Positions 10,215-12,725 of a stretch of 12,725 nucleotides of DNA are shown in pieces; position 1 is the stretch's first letter; the number at the start of each line of letters is the position of its first letter. The stretch is from NCBI GenBank assembly GCA_014825775.1, contig MVAQ01000365.1, positions 1 to 12,725 on the forward strand. Reading direction: 5' to 3'. The position numbers and the translations under genes are program-made. Origin of the DNA: Krasilnikovozyma curviuscula. Taxonomy: Eukaryota > Basidiomycota > Tremellomycetes > Cystofilobasidiales > Mrakiaceae. The notes under the pieces were generated by a model. That model searched no databases. It was given only the letters and a program-made list of their open reading frames with translations, and was not told the DNA's origin.

Positions 10215-12725
10215 CTAATACGGCATCAACATCAGATTCTCCTTCTGTCGAAATACCTCCTGCTGAATCATCTCTGCCTCAAGCTCATCCAGCCCACCTG
10301 CAATCATATCTTCAACCTCACCATTGAACCTGTTCTCATCCCAACCTTCCAAGAAATCGCTCATCTCGACTCGGAGACGGATCTTTCGTTCCGACATTAA
10401 GTCGCTGAGTTCTTCAAGCTCGTTGGCCTTGAATACAGATCGAAGAGGACCAAAAGCATATAGATAGAGGTCTAAGTGAAATACTCGAGTCAGTGTCGTA
10501 CACAAGAACTGAGGGCTGACGAGAAAACTCACCTTTGCTCCATGGACAATGACGAACAGCTAGTATAAAGAAGAGTTTGTCAACGCCAGTTAGTGAGACA
10601 AATGGGAGCCGGGAACTAACCACCATAAAACAACGTTTTCGCTCTCGCCAAGCTTCTCACACGGATCTCATGCTCAATCGCGACCTTCCAAAGCGGCACA
10701 CTCGCTCGATTACTCCTAACCTCCATCGCTCGTCGCACAAGATTCCTGACGGAAAACTCGTTATGTCGACCATGAACCATCCACATTTCCGCCCAAATTG
10801 CAAAAATCCAGCTTGTCGGGCCCGCCGTAGGGTCTTGTTGAAGCACCTTGCTGTCGAGAACGATGCGGACTCGGTTCTGGATTCGAGTTCGGGATTCGCT
10901 CCAAAGGTAGAGAGAGAGGAGCTCTGTGTTGTTTGGGAAAGCGCTGATGGCTCGTTCCAAAACGGCTCGGATCTGAGGCGGTTTGAAGGCTTTGCGGGAA
11001 CACGAGTGCTTGTACAGAAGCGATCCGTAAAAGATGTAGGTTTCCTCCTGTTCGATTGTTGATTGATGTGTTGAAAGGACGTCAAGATGGTGTTCATAGA
11101 TGGAGACTGCAGTGTCGAGAGAGGAAGTGATGTATTCGAAAGCTGCAGAAATGTAAACGAGATTGGTAGTGTTTTGGGAAAACGACGCTGGTGCGGTTGG
11201 TAAAAGTGAAGAGTTGATCGCATTAGAGAAAAACTTTCTGGTTCGGAGTTGAGAGACTGGATTTAGAGGTAGTGGTGTTCCTGAAAGCGCCAAGATCGAC
11301 CTGAAGTCTGGATTGCCGGACGTCGACTCGACAACCAGAGCCGTCGCTCGACCTAAATCTCCAGCTTCAAACTCCATCTCAAACCATGATTTGATTAACT
11401 TCCACCTCAGTCCATCCCCATCAATCTTACTAGGCGACGTCATGCTCAAAGCCGTCACATACACGTTCCTCGCGTCGTCGAGCCTGCCTCGCTGGCGTTC
11501 TAGTCGAGCGTATCCATCCCAAAGAGCAAGTGAGTCTCTTGAGACTGATAATATGTTCTTGGCTAGTTTCGAGGCAGTCTTTGGCGAGTTGCTGGCTTCA
11601 ACAGCAATGGAATAGAGCGCAATATTGGAGTCGGCGGAAGATTTAAAGAGAAGATTGAGCATGTTTCTATATAAATATCGATATTCAGTTACTGTTTCTG
11701 CCCCGCAAATATATTAGCAAATCGAAATCACTCACAACACAATCGGCCTCACACCGTCATCAATCTCACCCTTCTCCAACGCCTTGCAACCCTCCCCGCT
11801 TCTCCTCATCAAACAATCTACATCGATTGGCCTGATCTTTAGGGGGCAGTCCCACGGCGTCCCCAGGCCCATCTCCAACTCCGGTTCCATGCCCGCGTCG
11901 CCAATCCTTCTCGCCCTCGGCAACACTGCTTCTTCAAGAAGGAGATGATTCGGCCAGAAGTTTCGTTGTAGGAGCGAAGAGGTAGCATTTGTGCTGGTGA
12001 TTCTAGTGAGCAGTTTCAGGTATGGGTCTTTGTAGAACGGCGACTGAGTTGTTGTATTCGGCGGCGTGAACGGCAAGTCCAAAAAAGTGAACAGGCTATA
12101 CACGAGCTGATCCTTGACGGATCTGCTCTTAATCCAGAACAGAAGGGGCTGGATATCAGAGAAGAGCACAAGCCGGTACGGGTCGTCAGAATCAAGCCGA
12201 GGTGGAGACGAGCTGTTGCAAGGGCCGGGGAGTGGGACGCCGTCATCTTCGAGCCGAGATGAGAGTTGCGTGGTGGAAGATGCAAGTTTCTCTGCAGCAA
12301 GCCAGGAAACAAAAGGGTCTTGGAGTTCTGAATTGAGAGCTTTTGGTTGTGGGTTGATGTGAAAGGGGGCAGGTCTGGCCTCGGTCGTTCCATCAAGGGA
12401 GTCGAACCATCCGCGAGCACCTAATTCTCCAAATCGAGGGACCTCGGATTCCCAAAATTTCTCAAATTCGGGTAAGATGATAGAGTCAAAATTCTCCCTT
12501 TGAGCGGTTGATACTGGGCAGAATAAAGAGCTACATGCAAGCGCAACAATATCTCAGTGACGGTGACAGCCATCCTTGCGCTGGCGCTGAAAAATAACGG
12601 CTGGTGCTGAGCCCACTTACATTTCTATCATGGCCTGCATTACAGCAAAGGCTCGCTCAGAGTATCCGGATTCCTTTAAAGCCAAACAAGCCCTCAGCAG
12701 GATATATACCTGGATACTCTCGCAC
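10215..12725 (-). CDS. nrde2: NRDE-2 family HAT-repeat protein, C-terminal part
   Basis: NRDE-2 proteins (fission yeast Nrl1) are nuclear and bind the Mtr4/Mtl1 RNA helicase. They influence splicing, exosome targeting, heterochromatin and, in some organisms, nuclear RNAi. Read right to left, the exons are 12725-12621 (cut by the window edge), 12530-11736, 11666-10621, 10559-10533 and 10471-10215, giving about 742 residues plus stop; the N-terminus lies outside. Family marks are YILLRACLALKESGYSERAFAVMQAMIE near the left end of the protein, FWESEVPRFGELGARGW, LLFWIKSRSVKDQLVYSLFTFLDLPF and VRPIVLNMLNLLF. HAT repeats follow, including ALWDGYARLERQRGRLDDAR and SWFEMEFEAGDLGRA. The end is AKTLFYGAVRHCPWSK-DLYLYAFGPLR followed by LMSERKIRLRV. 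The 27-base exon 10559-10533 is needed to rebuild the HCPWSK segment. It converges on the secreted-protein gene. Confidence 0.9.

Overview
The window is a stretch of fungal nuclear DNA, most likely from a basidiomycete. All four protein-coding genes are cut by many short introns (about 61-145 bases) with GTRNGT-type donors, CTNAY-like branch points and CAG/TAG acceptors. The homologies point to a filamentous, mushroom-type fungus: a secreted loosenin/expansin-like protein with a Ser/Thr-rich tail, a CLIP-type microtubule protein and an NRDE-2 family protein. I could not name the species.

Layout: 1-1091 holds no gene I can support. 1195-3535 (+) is a nine-exon WD40 gene of the WDR8/WRAP73 family, preceded by short upstream ORFs. 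3956-7471 (+) is an eight-exon gene for a CLIP-170/Tip1-type plus-end tracking protein with one CAP-Gly domain, a long coiled coil and two C-terminal zinc knuckles. 7472-8530 is a long untranslated or intergenic stretch. 8626-9992 (+) is a six-exon gene for a secreted double-psi beta-barrel protein with a TATA box upstream. 10215-12725 (-) is the C-terminal part of an NRDE-2/Nrl1-type HAT-repeat protein that runs off the right edge. The last two genes converge with only 222 bases between their stop codons.

How the genes relate: the first two both belong to microtubule biology. WDR8 proteins act at spindle poles and minus ends, and CLIP proteins act at growing plus ends. They lie head to tail, about 420 bases apart between stop and start codons. 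The secreted protein and the NRDE-2 protein have no evident functional tie to them.

I spliced every gene model by eye, choosing junctions that keep the frame and restore family motifs. Internal exons that carry motifs are firm. The 5' ends, the UTR introns and the WDR8 splice around 2234-2340 are less certain. I saw no mobile element, CRISPR array, rRNA or tRNA, and no clear sign of an undescribed system. The most interesting points are the splicing architecture, including two exons of 27-28 bases and one intron that could be retained in frame, and the microtubule gene pair.
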